Below, piece by piece: positions 20,296 through 30,871 of a DNA stretch of 64,000 bases. Each line of letters begins with the position of its first letter. The first letter of the stretch is position 1. A program made the translations under genes and the position numbers. A model generated the notes under the pieces. That model did not search any database. It was not told where the DNA came from and saw nothing but the letters and a program-made list of their open reading frames with translations. Where the stretch lies: the NCBI GenBank assembly GCA_964030475.1, contig CAXIPT010000003.1, forward strand, positions 3,095,720 through 3,159,719, read 5' to 3'. Origin of the DNA: Tethya wilhelma. Its lineage: Eukaryota; Porifera; Demospongiae; Tethyida; Tethyidae.

Positions 20296-22604
20296 GGTGA
20301 AAAAAGAAAAGTGAAAATAAAAATTAAGGGAAGGANTGCAAGATTCTACACAACAAATTTCTAGATAATTCTGATTCATGAACGTAAGTACCTTCTGTTT
20401 GTACCATGGAGCTGCCATTCTTCAGATAATCTAGTAACAGACACACAGACAAAACGACTATCATAACCCTCTGCACGTGCACGTGCCGAGGGTTAACTAC
20501 TGGAGAACCCAAGAACCTTTCCCACTAAAACTAGTGGAGAACCCAAGAACCTTTTCCCACTAAAACTAGTGGAGAACCCAAGAACCTTTCCCAATAAAAC
20601 TAGTGGAGAACCCAAGAACCTTTCCCACTAAAACTAGTGGAGAACCCAAGAACCTTTCCCACTAAAACTAGTGGAGAACCCAAGAACCTTTTCTCATTAA
20701 AACTGCTGGAGAACCCAAGAACCTTTTCCTACTAGAGAACCCAAGAACCTTTTCTCATTAAAACTACTGGAGAACCCAAGAACCTTTTCTCATTAAAACT
20801 ACTGGAGAACCTAAGAACCTTTCCCATTATAACTATACTGGAGAACCCAAGAACCTTTCCCACTAAAACTAGTGGAGAACCCAAGAACCTTTTCTCATTA
20901 AAACTACTGGAGAACCTAAGAACCTTTCCCATTATAACTATACTGGAGAACCTAAGAACCTTTCCCACTAAAACTAGTGGAGAACCTAAGAACCTTTCCC
21001 ATTATAACTACTGGAGAACCCAAGAACGTTTGCCACTAAAACTAGTGGAGAATCCAAGAACCTTTCCCATTAAAACTAGTGGAGAACCCAAGAACCTTTT
21101 CTCATTAAAGAACCTTTCCCACTAAAACTAGTGGAGAACCCAAGAACCTTTTCCTATTAAAACTAGTGGAGAACCCAAGAACCTTTCCCACTAAAATGAA
21201 GTCACCGCTGGTGCACAAGCCTGGCTAGCACACTTATACGCATATGCAACGAAAAAAGTGTAGGATCATAGATTAACTTGATAAGTACTCAGCCTCAGTA
21301 TCAAGAAAACTGATTCTAAATCACGCATTACCAACCCTTGTTTGCCTTTCCAAGGAACACTGAATATCAGCAGCAGCAACATAGATTGGACCTGAGTCTC
21401 TCAGTACTGGAGTGAGTCACTGGCCTGATCAGCTGATGGAGATATAGGCTAATGTCCAGCCACAGACAGACTGAAAATCTATACTATCATCATGTTAATA
21501 CATCTACATACATATAAAGCAGGCCAGCCCCTGTCTGTCTTTCCAAGAAATACTGACTAACAGCAGCAGCAGCAGCATAGAGCAGCATCACTGAATTTAA
21601 CACAAATTCTAAATAACGCACACAAATCAATAGGCATGGCCTCAAAGCTAAGCGCTAAAAAGAACACAAAAGCCTCAAATCTCAGCAACAACAGCGTTTT
21701 GGGCAGCAAAAAATGTAATTTTACAAGATCATTCAGATTTATGAACGTAAGTGCCATCAATTTTATCGCTAGAGCTGCCTAATAAACTGGAGTGTATAAT
21801 ATAATCAATTATGTGTTTCTATTTGGTGTGTGCTCAGACAAGGCTGAAACAGGAGGGGTTTCACTGAGAAACACTTCTCTCAAATCTCTAAGGTTGGAAA
21901 CCGTCATCATGGCCACACCCACTAGTCACGATGATTGAAAGCAGCTGACCTTGTAGCCACAGTGTCCTGGGTACATGTGCTGCATCAGGTGAAAGCTGGA
22001 TCTGTCCTCTGGCGTGTTCTCGCGAGCCTGCATCTCACAGTAGACTACCCCAGCGTCCTCTCCTTCACCATTGATGTGATGGACCTCCGTCAAGAAGGCG
22101 GAGTCCTGACAGAGAGGAGGAAACCATGGCATGGTGATACATGGCTGATTGTCTGTGGCTTGGCTTACAGTGAGTGTTGGGTAGAGGATGTGATCGAGAT
22201 AAATTGGGAGGAGTTTCAGGAACCCATCACTGCCTGCTGTGGTGATGGTGTAACAGGTATGGTCCGTATCAGTCCAGGCATTGGTGCCCTGAGCTAGACA
22301 TCGGTTGGCAAGCAGATCCAGCACTCCCTGTAGAACACAGAGGTATCCACACGTGACAGTGCTACTCAGTGAGTCGTGCAAGTACCTTATAGGGGTACTT
22401 CTCGCTGCCCATGAAGATGAGGTGCTCTAAGGTGTGGGGGAGACCGTCATGATCGTGGGCCTCTGTGGCCAGACAGAAGTAGCCGTTCACCGTGGGACCC
22501 TCCACCTGAGCCAAGCACACGGTCAGCCCGGTCCTAGTGGATTCCACCTTCTTCACAGGCACTCCTGCTATGGTGCAGCTGGCCACCTCCTTGTATGAAG
22601 ACAT
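12883..22604 (-). CDS. M16 family zinc metalloprotease (insulinase/PreP-like; C. elegans C05D11.1 and yeast YOL098C type)
   Basis: Exon 1 (22604-22386, start MSSYKEVASC) holds the inverted zinc motif HTLEH at residues 57-61. The next exons give QGTNAWTDTDHTCYTI and the conserved GVVYCEMQAREN block with the third zinc-ligand region. About fourteen further exons can be followed: VEEVPHYFFAFAIIGDF, FSVLLDQVPQLKKLL, PAELAEKM-type linker, RYPQALFVTIK, KMINDVSR, FMATDINTLPDPVEPWRGF, LPAIMVFIEYLCALE, DGQLYFQLFKSSQLVDAYR, QALLNYLKQVDNGYSK. The last exon (about 12936-12883) ends LNQLSVA. The two-halves layout fits the M16C group. An 'n' at 14282 truncates the exon beginning SDDVIATMATVRD. Three introns (21949-20230, 18661-15129, 15004-14282) are swollen by repeats while the others are under 200 bp. 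The gene faces NEK6/7 head to head across 253 bp. Confidence 0.85.
14283..14857. mobile_element. MITE family A remnant, split by a family B element
   Basis: The segment 14283-14350 (gatacccaaatcatgc, ggtcatagaacgtcat) and the segment 14795-14857 (aacagcgcttatatagtaac, atagttcc) match the right half of the intact family A element at 48541-48786. Family B is inserted between them. The left half is missing at the 'n' at 14282, where a palindrome could have broken the assembly. Confidence 0.65.
14351..14792. mobile_element. MITE family B copy 1, CCCTAG-rich foldback element
   Basis: Terminal inverted repeats begin CGGTGGTTCTGAAGG on the left, and the right end reads CGATGGCCCTGAAGG when reverse complemented. 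They continue through TTCAAACTGATTTTGCTAA-like sequence and are flanked by TA on each side. The middle is a degenerate CCCTAG/CTCCTAGCC tandem array. The second copy is at 44183-44592. Confidence 0.8.
15593..15988 (-). pseudogene. Ulp1/SENP-like (C48) cysteine protease C-terminal fragment
   Basis: The open frame of 131 codons contains QTNMVDCGLYAIANATDLAF followed by REHLSSCLQTQVLQPFPTRS. This is the typical C-terminal block of transposon-associated Ulp1-like proteases: the DCG segment holds the catalytic Cys, then RxHLxxC and FP. The catalytic His and Asp regions upstream are not found in the frame (the N-terminal half, MTLTSTLRKTQKK..., is not Ulp1-like), so this is a fragment or the last exon of a longer gene. 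It lies wholly inside the family C element. Confidence 0.65.
16745..17700. repeat. Dispersed 0.95 kb cassette with TATA box, CRE-like site and possible first exon (copy 1)
   Basis: Matches 34805-35860 in reverse orientation over almost the whole length. On the plus strand it has a CRE/ATF-like ATTACGTCAC (about 17038-17047), TATAAATA (about 17152), an ATG at about 17204 reading MAGVKYCLRFITYMVWGP, and a consensus splice donor GTGAGT directly after. The short peptide vaguely resembles a tetraspanin start, but that is weak. It could be the promoter and first exon of the element's own gene or of a captured host gene. Confidence 0.6.
17747..17997. repeat. Dispersed repeat family G, copy 1
   Basis: Contains GCCTAAGCGCTCAGAG, AGATTCTACACGTCAAAT, TTCATGAACGTAAGTACC and a terminal palindromic GCACGTGCTACGCACGTGC. 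Related sequence is at 20337-20496 and, without the tail, at about 21605-21785, all within introns of the same M16 gene. Confidence 0.6.
18165..18480. repeat. Tandem ~46-bp palindromic units in the right arm of family C
   Basis: About six near-identical units of TATATATAGGAGGAAAATAG + CGTACCCCTACGCTAAATCC, followed by a diverged unit with CACTCCCATATA. The left arm (15290-15415) has fewer copies in reverse orientation, so the arms differ in length. Confidence 0.8.
18977..19028. repeat. GA microsatellite
   Basis: (GA)n with one GG interruption, in an M16 intron. Confidence 0.9.
20233..20292. repeat. CA/GA compound microsatellite
   Basis: (CA)n then (GA)n next to the M16 exon that ends at about 20230. 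An 'n' follows at 20336. Confidence 0.9.
20337..20496. repeat. Dispersed repeat family G, copy 2 (starts right at an assembly join)
   Basis: Begins directly after the 'n' at 20336 and matches 17829-17997, including the CTGCACGTGC-ACGTGCCGAGG palindromic tail. Confidence 0.6.
20500..21196. repeat. 34-35 bp minisatellite, about 20 units
   Basis: Unit resembles AGTGGAGAACCCAAGAACCT + TTCCCACTAAAACT, with variants (TTTTCTCATT, ATTATAACTATACTGG) scattered. It lies in an M16 intron. The core GGTTCTTGGGTT on the other strand recurs in the separate array at 36420-36975. Confidence 0.95.
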
Positions 22605-22857
22605 TTTGATGACACGTGCACGATCAATAAGGGGGCGTGGTCGTTTTATTTATCGGTAAGTGCACGAAATTTCAATCAACAACAAAACAGGGCCCGCTCA
22701 GCACAGCAAGGTTCCTACCTTTGGAAGCAAACCAGTGAGTGATTAAAACATTGACTGTATAACAGACTATTGTCTTCACTTCATTGAACAAACTAAGTGT
22801 CTGTACAATCTCCACAGCCAGCGCAGCCTGTCCTCTCTCACTATACTAGTAGCAGTC
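22605..22857. promoter_or_regulatory. Bidirectional promoter region between the M16 protease and NEK6/7 genes
   Basis: Start codons of the divergent genes are 253 bp apart. On the NEK side a 5'-UTR intron is likely: GTGAGTGATT near 22733 to CCACAG near 22818. The stretch 22747-22844, covering that intron end and leader exon, has a near copy at 23611-23712. Confidence 0.55.
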
Positions 22858-24743
22858 ATGGCAGAAGCTCCTCCAACAGATCCCAGGAGCGACCAAACCC
22901 CGGCCCAGTCTGAAGACCTCCCGCCAATGGCTGTCGTTCTTCAGCCTTACATCACTCCTGAGCATTACACCAAACTGAGCAATTTTGCTGTGAGTCACTC
23001 CAGCAGCTGATAGGAATTTAAATCTCCATCAACTGTGATCAACCATTCTCTCTTTCTGTGTGTGTGTGTGTGTGTGCTGGTTTCAGGTGGAGAAGAAGAT
23101 TGGCCAGGGTCAGTTCAGTGTGGTGTATCGAGCTAGAAACCTTGTGGACGGACAGATAGTAGCTCTCAAGAAGATACAGGTGACTGTGTGCTAGTGTGAT
23201 GTGTGAGTGAGTGTGTGTAATGGCATTGTGGCATTACCTTCAGATATTTGACATGGTTGATGCCAAAGCAAGGCAGGACTGCATCAAGGAAATTGATCTA
23301 CTCAAGGTAACCGCGACCTNAACTTTTTTTTTGTCTGTACTGTATATTTAAATGGTAACACAGTACTAGCACATGCAGCCTTTCCTAGACTACTGAAATC
23401 TCATACACTAAAACCTTACGAGTCCATTAATTGTTAAAGTTTCACTTTTATACTACGTGGTTTGGATAATCTGAAAAAAATTAATGCGAACCAAGTTCTG
23501 TACCATAATATAGTGGGTAAATTTGGCGAGAATTAAATTTGGGTAAATTGGCGAATTATTTTGAAAATTGCCAAATTATAAATCGCCAAACAGATTTATA
23601 CGCAATGACTAGAACATTGACTGTATAATCAGACTATTGTCTTCACTTCATTGAACAAACTAAGTGTCTGTACAATCCCCACAGCCAGACGCAGCCTGTT
23701 CCTCTCTCACAAGTACAGTACACGCACGCGGATATAAACAATGCAGCTTGCAGAATTAAATCACCAAATTTAACATCGTCAATCATGCTAAAATGCAAAT
23801 TTGCCAAATTTTAAGCCCACCAAATTAACCCACTTTACAGCACCCATTCAGTACCCATCCCATCCATCCCCTTAGGTCAGTTGGTCATCGATACCAAGAG
23901 TTTGAGTGTATCCAACTTAAAAAAACAACAATTATTGATACACAAGAAGCCTAGCCTCGTTCTCGGCTCTCTCTGAATATTACGCACTGAAAAATAGGAA
24001 GGGAGAGAGCCTGGTATGCGATATTATGTGAATGATGTAGCACGTAGAAAAATTAGTATGCCTGTAGTAGAGAAACCATACAAACTCTCTCTACGGTCTC
24101 TCTATGGGCAACGTCATTCACGTGATTTTGCGTACCAGGCTCTCTCCCTTCTTATTTTTGCGCATGTGCGCGTGCATAAAGTTAATACCATAGTTTGAGA
24201 TATTTTCGCATTGAAAATATTCTGTATGTTAAAATTCTGCGTGTTTAATTTTCGTACATGCGCAGCGCCCACATTAATATTGGTAATGGGTCGTCAAAAT
24301 TTCAAGTGTTTAATTTTCGCACACGGCGACGCGTACGAAAATTTCCCCATTTGCGAATATTAGTCAAATTACCGTATTCACTGGGAGAGAGCCTGGGAAT
24401 GAGGCTACAAGAAGTCTCGTCCAGACTGTTACACATACATTGCATGACATTGTTTCCATAGTGCATGGGTTTTGGTTTCCTCTACTTGTCCAAGGAATGT
24501 CTATTCTTGCATATCTTAACGTGAGGGCGACATGAGTGTACTTCCTCTCATGATGGTATTGTTTTGCCTCACAGAGTGCCAACAAGGATACTACAAGCTG
24601 ATCGAGTTTGCTCCAGGTCCTGGTCCTCATCCAAGCTTTTCTGGTAACTAGCACAACGACTTTATCTCCTTGTGCACAATTATACACACACACACACTCA
24701 CACACTACACACACACACACTCACACACACACACACACACACA

Positions 24744-24802
<59 letters not shown>

Positions 24803-25121
24803 TCTAACTCACTCTCTGATAGATCAAGAGAGAGTATTCGAAGGCCGCACCTGTTCTGCAAGTGCACCTGAAGAACCTCGTCAATTTACATGCACTAAGG
24901 ACTGCACCAGAAACGGAGATTTTGAAAACTTCAGGGGTAATAATGCAAGCAATATATGTTTTGGTAAGTTGCATTGTTGCATAGTCTCACTAAGATTTTT
25001 GGTGGAGTGATTGGCGTTTTTTTTACCAGTAGTGCACTTATGGTTGGGTGTGGGTCATCTGGTGTGCATGATGGGTCTCAGGGGTCTACTGCCTCTGTCA
25101 AGTTTGTTGTAATTGTCATGT

Positions 25122-25173
<52 letters not shown>

Positions 25174-28100
25174 CCTGTGGTCTTGAAGACTGCTTTTTAT
25201 GTGAAAATCCTGAGCATCCTGAGTGTATCCAGTGCATTGCTGATAGCCTTCTCTTTGAAGAAGAGTGTTTCAGTTGTCCTCGAAGGGACATAGCCTTCCA
25301 GGCTCTTGAGCAGGAGCACGAGGAGGAGGAGGAAGAAGAAGTCAAGAGAAAAATAGGAATCAACTGTAAGGGCTGCACTCGCAATGAGCTCCTTAGTCCT
25401 TACCGTCACTAGCTCATCACTTTTGTTCTTTCTTTCTTTCATCTTTTCCAGTGGCCATCTCCCTGCCCATTGTGTGTGTGGCTGTCATAGTGTTCTTTGT
25501 GCTGATGAGTGTCTTTGCTCACTACCGCTATCCTCACATCAGCCATCGGGGACACAAGAGACACAGGAAGCCAGCGTGAGTTGTTATCTTGTCAGCTCTC
25601 TACTAACAGACTCATATGTACCACAATATTTAACTGATGTATGCAATTGAGAACCACTAGTCGGTAGACTACATACACACTACATCAATCAATGTGTTCT
25701 TGAATGGTGTGTGTTTACAGGCAATAATTGGTTTGTGTGTGTCCGCTAACAAGTGACAAAGAAAACAATGACCACAAGTGTTTTGTGTATTCAACTGTTT
25801 AATTTAACACAGCTCTTAAAATTGTTGTGCAAATGAATACGTTAGTCCCAACATAACACTAATCAACTCTTGACATTCTGTCATCTCAGCTCTCCCACCC
25901 CCCTCAGTATCATTCAGTGTCATTCCTCCCCCTGCAGTGAGCTGCCCCCTGATGGCTCTGATGATGAGGAGGAGAGAGACCGAATACAGCAGCTGGATTC
26001 ATCCCAAGTCTGGAGGGCTAGACCAACGATCCGATTGAGATAGAGAGAATGTGATATACTCGTGTGACTCTCACAAGATTATGCAATGATCCAAATAATT
26101 TTTTATTTTCCTTTTGCATGACTGACTGTGATGTGCCTATAATAAGTTTGTTGTGCATCGGCAATTGTAGTAATTGCAACATTCTATGTATAATATTATA
26201 TTATAGTCATTCCACATAATCATAGATAATAATTATAGTACAGACTTATCTATAATATAAATTTAGAGGCTATGTATAGGTATTTGCATTGTACAGCGTA
26301 TTGTACAGGTATGCAACCACGTGATTGTTTTCTTGTTGCAATATCAATATCAATGGACTGTAAAAGGAAATCTATGATCACAGCGAGCAAACAAAGGTAT
26401 ATAGAAGAAATAATTTATGTGGACCATTGGGTGATAATTTATAGCGTTGACATTGACATCTTTCATCACAGTAATAAATTTCAGGGATAAAAATGGACAT
26501 ACCTGAGAACACTAAAGATGCTCTCCAGAAGTTAGAGGAGCAGTTGACATGTGCTGTCTGTCTTGAGTCCTACAAGGATCCCAAACTACTCCAGTGTTTC
26601 CATGTCTTCTGTGAGAAATGTCTCGTTTCACTTGTGCTCCAAGACCAACAGGGCCAACTCTCTGTACGCTGTCCTACCTGTCGTCAATCCACCCTCCTTC
26701 CAGCAGCCAGTGTGTCAGGCCTCCAATCAGCATTCCACATCCACCACCTGTTTGAGATCCAAGAAGCCTTGAAGAAGAAGAAAGAACCTCAAACAACACT
26801 GAGTGCTGACCATGTTACTGATGACAGTGGAAACCCTTTACCTCAAAAGAAATCAACCTTTCACTGTCCCTTCCACAAAGAGAGAGAACTAGAACTCTAT
26901 TGCGAGACTTGTGAGGAATTGATTTGCTTCCACTGCACTGTTAAACTGCACCATGGCCACCAGTATGACCTGGTGAGTGAATTGTTTGAGAAAAACAAGA
27001 ATGAGATCACAGCTTCTCTAGAGCCAGTTGAGACACAACTAGATACTGTGAATAAAGCACTGGAACAGCTAAACACACGTTGTGAGCAGATCACTGATCA
27101 ACGAACAGCTACTGAAGCCAACATCCACAAAACCTTTGAACATTTGTACAAAGCAATTGAAGTGAGGAAAACAGAACTCATTGATCAGGTAAATATGATG
27201 ACTCAACTAAAAATGAAAACCCTTGCTGCTCAGAGAGATGAAATTGAAATGATTCAGATCCAACTGAAGAGCTGTGTGGAGTTTGTGAGGGAGAGTCTGA
27301 GAACAGGAAGTCAGGGAGAGGTGATGAATATGAAGAAGCATGTTGTTACACAGATCAAGAAACTGACCGCCAACTTCAAACCAGACATACTGAACCCCAC
27401 TGAGCTAGCTAGCATGAAGTTTAGAGCTGCTTCTCTACCCATTCAGCAGTTTGGCAAGGTGTACGTTCAACAAGTAGTAGCAGCAAGGAAATGCTATGTC
27501 AGCGCTGAAGAAATAAGTGAATTCAAGCACAGTGACCCTCTTGAGGATTTGACCTCCAATCGATCTTCAGCTGGAACAAAACACACAGCACTAAATCTAG
27601 GCTCTCACAATTCTGCTTCATTTTCAAACATCTCTACTTCTCAATCTGAGATGCCACCTCTCTTCCAGCCATCCTGCCCTCCTACCACCACAACATCATC
27701 CACAGCTACACCAGTGCCTCGTGCAGCTACCACTCCATCACTGCCCTCTCAACCACCACCAACATCTTTCAAGACACCAGTGTTTGGCATGGGCTCCAGT
27801 ACAACAAGCCCCAGTCCAAAGGTGAACTTGAGTCCTTCTCCCCCCGGTCCACCTGTGACTCAACCTGGGCCATCGTTTAGTTTGAGCCCACAATCCAAAC
27901 GTACTCGATCTTCTATTCTGCCACCTTCGTCCGTATCAATGCCTTCATCTGTGGCAGTGACGTCAAGTAAGTCTGGTGCTACTACTCCAAGTTTTGTTTT
28001 TAGTGGTATACCAAACTTTACCATTTCAACACCTCAGTTCAAGATGACTCCTCCATCAGCTCCTTTCAGTGGCATATCTCTGACACCATCAACCAAGACC

Positions 28101-29915
28101 ACTGCTGTTACCACCACTAGATCATTGTCATCAACCACCACCACTGCAGTGAGTGGCTCTATATTCAGTGGTTTATCAAGCCTGAGCTCACTGAAGACAC
28201 CTGAGGTCGCTACTGCTGTCTCTACTACCACTGCACCTGCTAGCACATCTAGTTTAGTCACATTTGGAGTGAACTCTTCTACTGTGCACAGTGCCCCCCA
28301 GCCTCCATATGGTGTCAGTGTGCCTCCTCCCTCCTCTTTTTCAGGGACAGGGAAACCATTTCACTCTCAGCTCCTCCAAGCCAAGGACGAGCCTTTGCCC
28401 CCCAGAGAGGAAAAGAAGGGAGAGGAAAGTGGTGTGAAGATAAAATATTTACCTTTTAACACAACAAAGCCTGCTCCTTCATTCCCAATTAGCATCAAAC
28501 CAGTTTCTACTATTGCAAGTGTGGAAAAAAAGCAAGCGGTAGATCTGGACAAGTCAGCCAGTTTGCTATCGTCATTGTCTTTAAGTAGACAGATCAAACC
28601 AGATCCAGTGCTACCTACCACTGTAGTTGCTGGTGTGTCTGGTGACTGTGGCACTCTGAGTACCATGGAGAAGACAACAGAAGGTGTGTGTATGTGTATT
28701 GTGCATGTGTGTATGTGTCAATTGTTACCAANTTGTGGCCTGACTGAGACATGTCTGGTTGTAATGATGTCTCTGCCCCCTCGAAGCTGCTTCTGGAGTG
28801 CGAGAGGCCACACTGGTCACACATCCCAACACTCACCTCTTGCACATCACACACCATAGACATTAGCCAAACTTTGACAAGCTAGTTCTTGAATATTTGT
28901 TCAGTGGTTTGGACCCTCCCTAGGTGTTATCTAGCTGCACGTGCACACACCCTTAGCTGAACATTGTCCTGGAGCTGGCAGATGCTGGAGACCTCTCAAG
29001 GATGATCAAGGTATTGGTTGTCATTGCTGTCTCTCCTCATCTCGCAACCTCCCCCTCTCTCTCATCTCTGTCCCCAGCACTTCAAGAAGAAGAAACAGTT
29101 GATTCCTGAAAAGACCATCTGGTAAATTCTCATCAACAGTTCTCTATGTGTCATGTGTCAACAAAATTCTCTCTCTCTCTCAGGAGGTATTTTGTTCAGT
29201 TGTGCAGTGCTCTGGAGCACATGCACACCAGGAGAGTGATGCACAGAGGTGAGGCAGATACAGTACAGGGTTCATCTAAAGCACCCTGTCCATCCTCCTC
29301 TGCCTTGCTCATGTAGATATCAAACCTGCCAATGTGTTTGTGACAGCCTCTGCTGTTGTGAAGCTGGGGGACTTGGGACTGGGCAGATTCTTCAGCTCCA
29401 AGACAACAGCAGCTCACTCCCTTGGTATGTCATTGCCTCGCCACTCACTAGCTGTGACCACATCAATGCTATGATGTCACACACACACTTGCAGTGGGCA
29501 CTCCATACTACATGTCCCCAGAGAGAATCCACGAGAATGGCTACAACTTCAAGTCTGACATTTGGTCTCTTGGCTGTCTCCTCTATGAGATGGCAGCCCT
29601 CCAGTCTCCCTTCTACGGGGACAAGATGAACCTCTACTCACTGTGCAAGAAGATAGAGAAGTGTGACTATCCTCCACTCCCAGCAGACATCTACTCTGAT
29701 GAGGTAAAGCAGCGATAGAGAGCTACCAGAATCATAGGCAATACCTATGTTCAAACTTACTAGCTGTTTCACTAACCAACACACACACACACACACAGCT
29801 TCGTCAGTTGGTTGCTGCTTGCATTAGTCCTGATCCTGAACAGCGGCCTAACATCCAGAAGGTCTACTCAGTGGCCCAACACATGCACAGGGCCACAAGG
29901 ACTCCCCAGAGCTGA
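22858..29915 (+). CDS. NEK6/NEK7-type mitotic Ser/Thr kinase, interrupted by a 5.4 kb block
   Basis: N-terminal exons at 22858-22989, 23087-23179 and 23244-23306 encode the short tail, [18 protein letters not shown] (glycine loop), IVALKKIQ (catalytic Lys) and [20 protein letters not shown]. The rest is at 28957-29915: [49 protein letters not shown] (catalytic loop), [12 protein letters not shown] (DFG is DLG, as in human NEK6/7), [34 protein letters not shown] and the end [14 protein letters not shown]. The human QLNHPNVIKYYASFIEDNE exon is not found and probably falls in a gap. Two other plus-strand genes sit between the halves, bounded by 'n' at 23320 and 28732. They may be nested in one intron, or a foreign contig was placed here. 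Identity is very high in the activation segment. Confidence 0.88.
23513..23834. mobile_element. MITE-like element carrying a copy of the NEK6/7 leader region
   Basis: Ends are inverted: GTGGGTAAATTTGGCG on the left and, reverse complemented, GTGGGTTAATTTGGTGGG on the right. Subterminal AAATTTGGC/GCCAAATT pieces also invert. The middle (23611-23712) is about 100 bp nearly identical to 22747-22844 upstream of the NEK start codon. Confidence 0.55.
23980..24172. mobile_element. Small foldback element
   Basis: The left arm (AAAAATAGGAAGGGAGAGAG + CCTGGTATGCG + TGTGAATGATGT) is the reverse complement of the right arm (ACGTCATTCACGTGATTTTG + CGTACCAGGCTCTCTCCCTT). The spacer is about 50 bp. A third GGGAGAGAGCCTGG appears at 24380. 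Confidence 0.7.
24575..26043 (+). CDS. Cys-rich type I membrane protein, 5' end missing
   Basis: Five exons join in frame: 24575-24643, 24823-24963, 25174-25365, 25452-25575 and 25938-26043. The ectodomain part has closely spaced cysteines ([55 protein letters not shown]), recalling furin-like or TNFR-like Cys-rich modules without a clear match. An acidic stalk ([12 protein letters not shown]) leads to one membrane helix ([20 protein letters not shown]), a basic stop-transfer (HRGHKRHRK) and a short acidic tail ending RARPTIRLR. The first exon(s), including any signal peptide, were not found; the block starts after the 'n' at 23320. The family is not recognised. A receptor-like role is only a guess. 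Confidence 0.65.
24684..24802. repeat. CA/CT compound microsatellite
   Basis: (CA)n-(CT)n-(CA)n in an intron of the Cys-rich membrane protein gene, ending about 20 bp before the next exon. Confidence 0.95.
25126..25173. repeat. CA microsatellite forming the end of an intron
   Basis: The (CA)n runs directly into the CAG acceptor of the exon starting at 25174, so repeat length sits within the 3' splice site. Confidence 0.9.
26044..26492. other. AT-rich intergenic region before the TRIM-like gene
   Basis: Contains the 3' UTR of the Cys-rich membrane protein and the leader of the TRIM-like gene. No other feature is supported. Confidence 0.5.
26493..28683 (+). CDS. TRIM-like RING/B-box/coiled-coil protein with long Ser/Thr/Pro- and FG-containing tail (C-terminus missing)
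   Basis: One long exon starts at [12 protein letters not shown]. Residues about 20-63 form a C3HC4 RING ([21 protein letters not shown]), as in TRIM E3 ubiquitin ligases. Residues about 123-161 form a B-box 2 ([30 protein letters not shown]). A coiled coil follows to about residue 290. The tail (about 340-730) is low-complexity S/T/P with spaced phenylalanines ([41 protein letters not shown]), resembling nucleoporin-type FG segments. It has SUMO-like sites (AKDEP, IKPDP). No NHL, SPRY or filamin domain is seen. The exon ends at a GT donor (28683) just before the 'n' at 28732, so further exons may be lost. Confidence 0.8.
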
Positions 29916-30105
29916 ACATGAACACAACCAAATCACACTATTTATGTCACTGCCTGAGCTGAGCTGTCAGGTGGTGGGTGTCAGGCACACACTGTGTGTG
30001 TCAGAGGTAAAGGAAATCTGTTGCATATTATAATCTAGTTCTATTTTTGTTTGCATGGCTTAATTTGATGGTCTTGGCACCCTCAGCATCACTTGCTTTT
30101 TAAAA

Positions 30106-30707
30106 CCACTTGTACTTATACACAATGCTTAGGAGTTCTATTTCTGTTTTGTGCCTAGCTGCTTTATTGTATGATATTAATTTTTGTCAATAAAAGATTC
30201 ATAATTGTTGTACACTGTGTCAACAGATATGTGCATTGTAAATAAGATAGCTAGAGCTACTCAGGTGGCTAGCACTTGGCCACCTGGTATATACCATGTC
30301 CAAACACTCCAGTTCTTGAGGTGGCATCAGATGCATGATGAATGAAAGCTGCTGAGCGAGCCTTTTCAGTACGAAATGTGTCCAAGTTAGCAGGAATCTG
30401 GAGACAAGAACCACTGAATTCAAGACACACGCCCACATTACATTTAATGCTCCCCACCTTTGACCATCTCTTCATCTTCCACAGCGGAGGAGGCTCAACG
30501 GGATCAGAGTAGCGACGCAGCAGAGAGGCCCGGGTCTCGTACACTTTACCTTGAAGCTTCTTCTTGTGGATCTTCTCCCACTGTTTTCTCTCAGCCTCTC
30601 TTCTCTCCTGCAGCCACCTCTCCTGGTAGCGGTGCTCAAGAAGGTCAAAGATCGGTGTTGAGGGTCTGGAGAGAGAAAGAGAGACCATTGTCTCATCACT
30701 GGCACCA
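30106..30707 (-). repeat. Second copy of the last two exons of the CFAP77-like gene (assembly overlap)
   Basis: Matches 30709-31318 with scattered single-base differences and a small indel. The copy ends and the next begins exactly at the 'n' at 30708. This is what two uncollapsed allelic contig ends look like. Confidence 0.8.
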
Positions 30708-30871
30708 NCCACTTGTACTTACACACAATGCCTAGGAGTTCTATTTCTGTTTTGTGCCTAGCTGCTTTATTGTATGATATTAATTTTTGTCAATAAAAGA
30801 TTCATAATTGTTGTACACTGTGTCAACAGATGTGTGCGTTGTAAATAAGATAGCTAGAGCTACTCAGGTGG

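Noticed and set aside
20732..20968. Repetitive open frame (GKVLRFSS-type peptide)
   Set aside because: A frame produced by the minisatellite unit length; no start context, splice or homology support. The same applies to 36469-36913.
20500..21196. CRISPR-like array
   Set aside because: Units are contiguous 34-35 bp with no distinct spacers, in an animal intron; it is a minisatellite.
24608..25010. His/Thr/Ser repeat proteins
   Set aside because: They are translations of CA/CT microsatellites; the real exons of the membrane protein run in a different, spliced frame.
28684..28860. Continuation of the TRIM-like frame past 28683
   Set aside because: The sequence after GAAG is a consensus donor followed by a GT-rich run, and the frame crosses an 'n'; the extra residues are intron translation.
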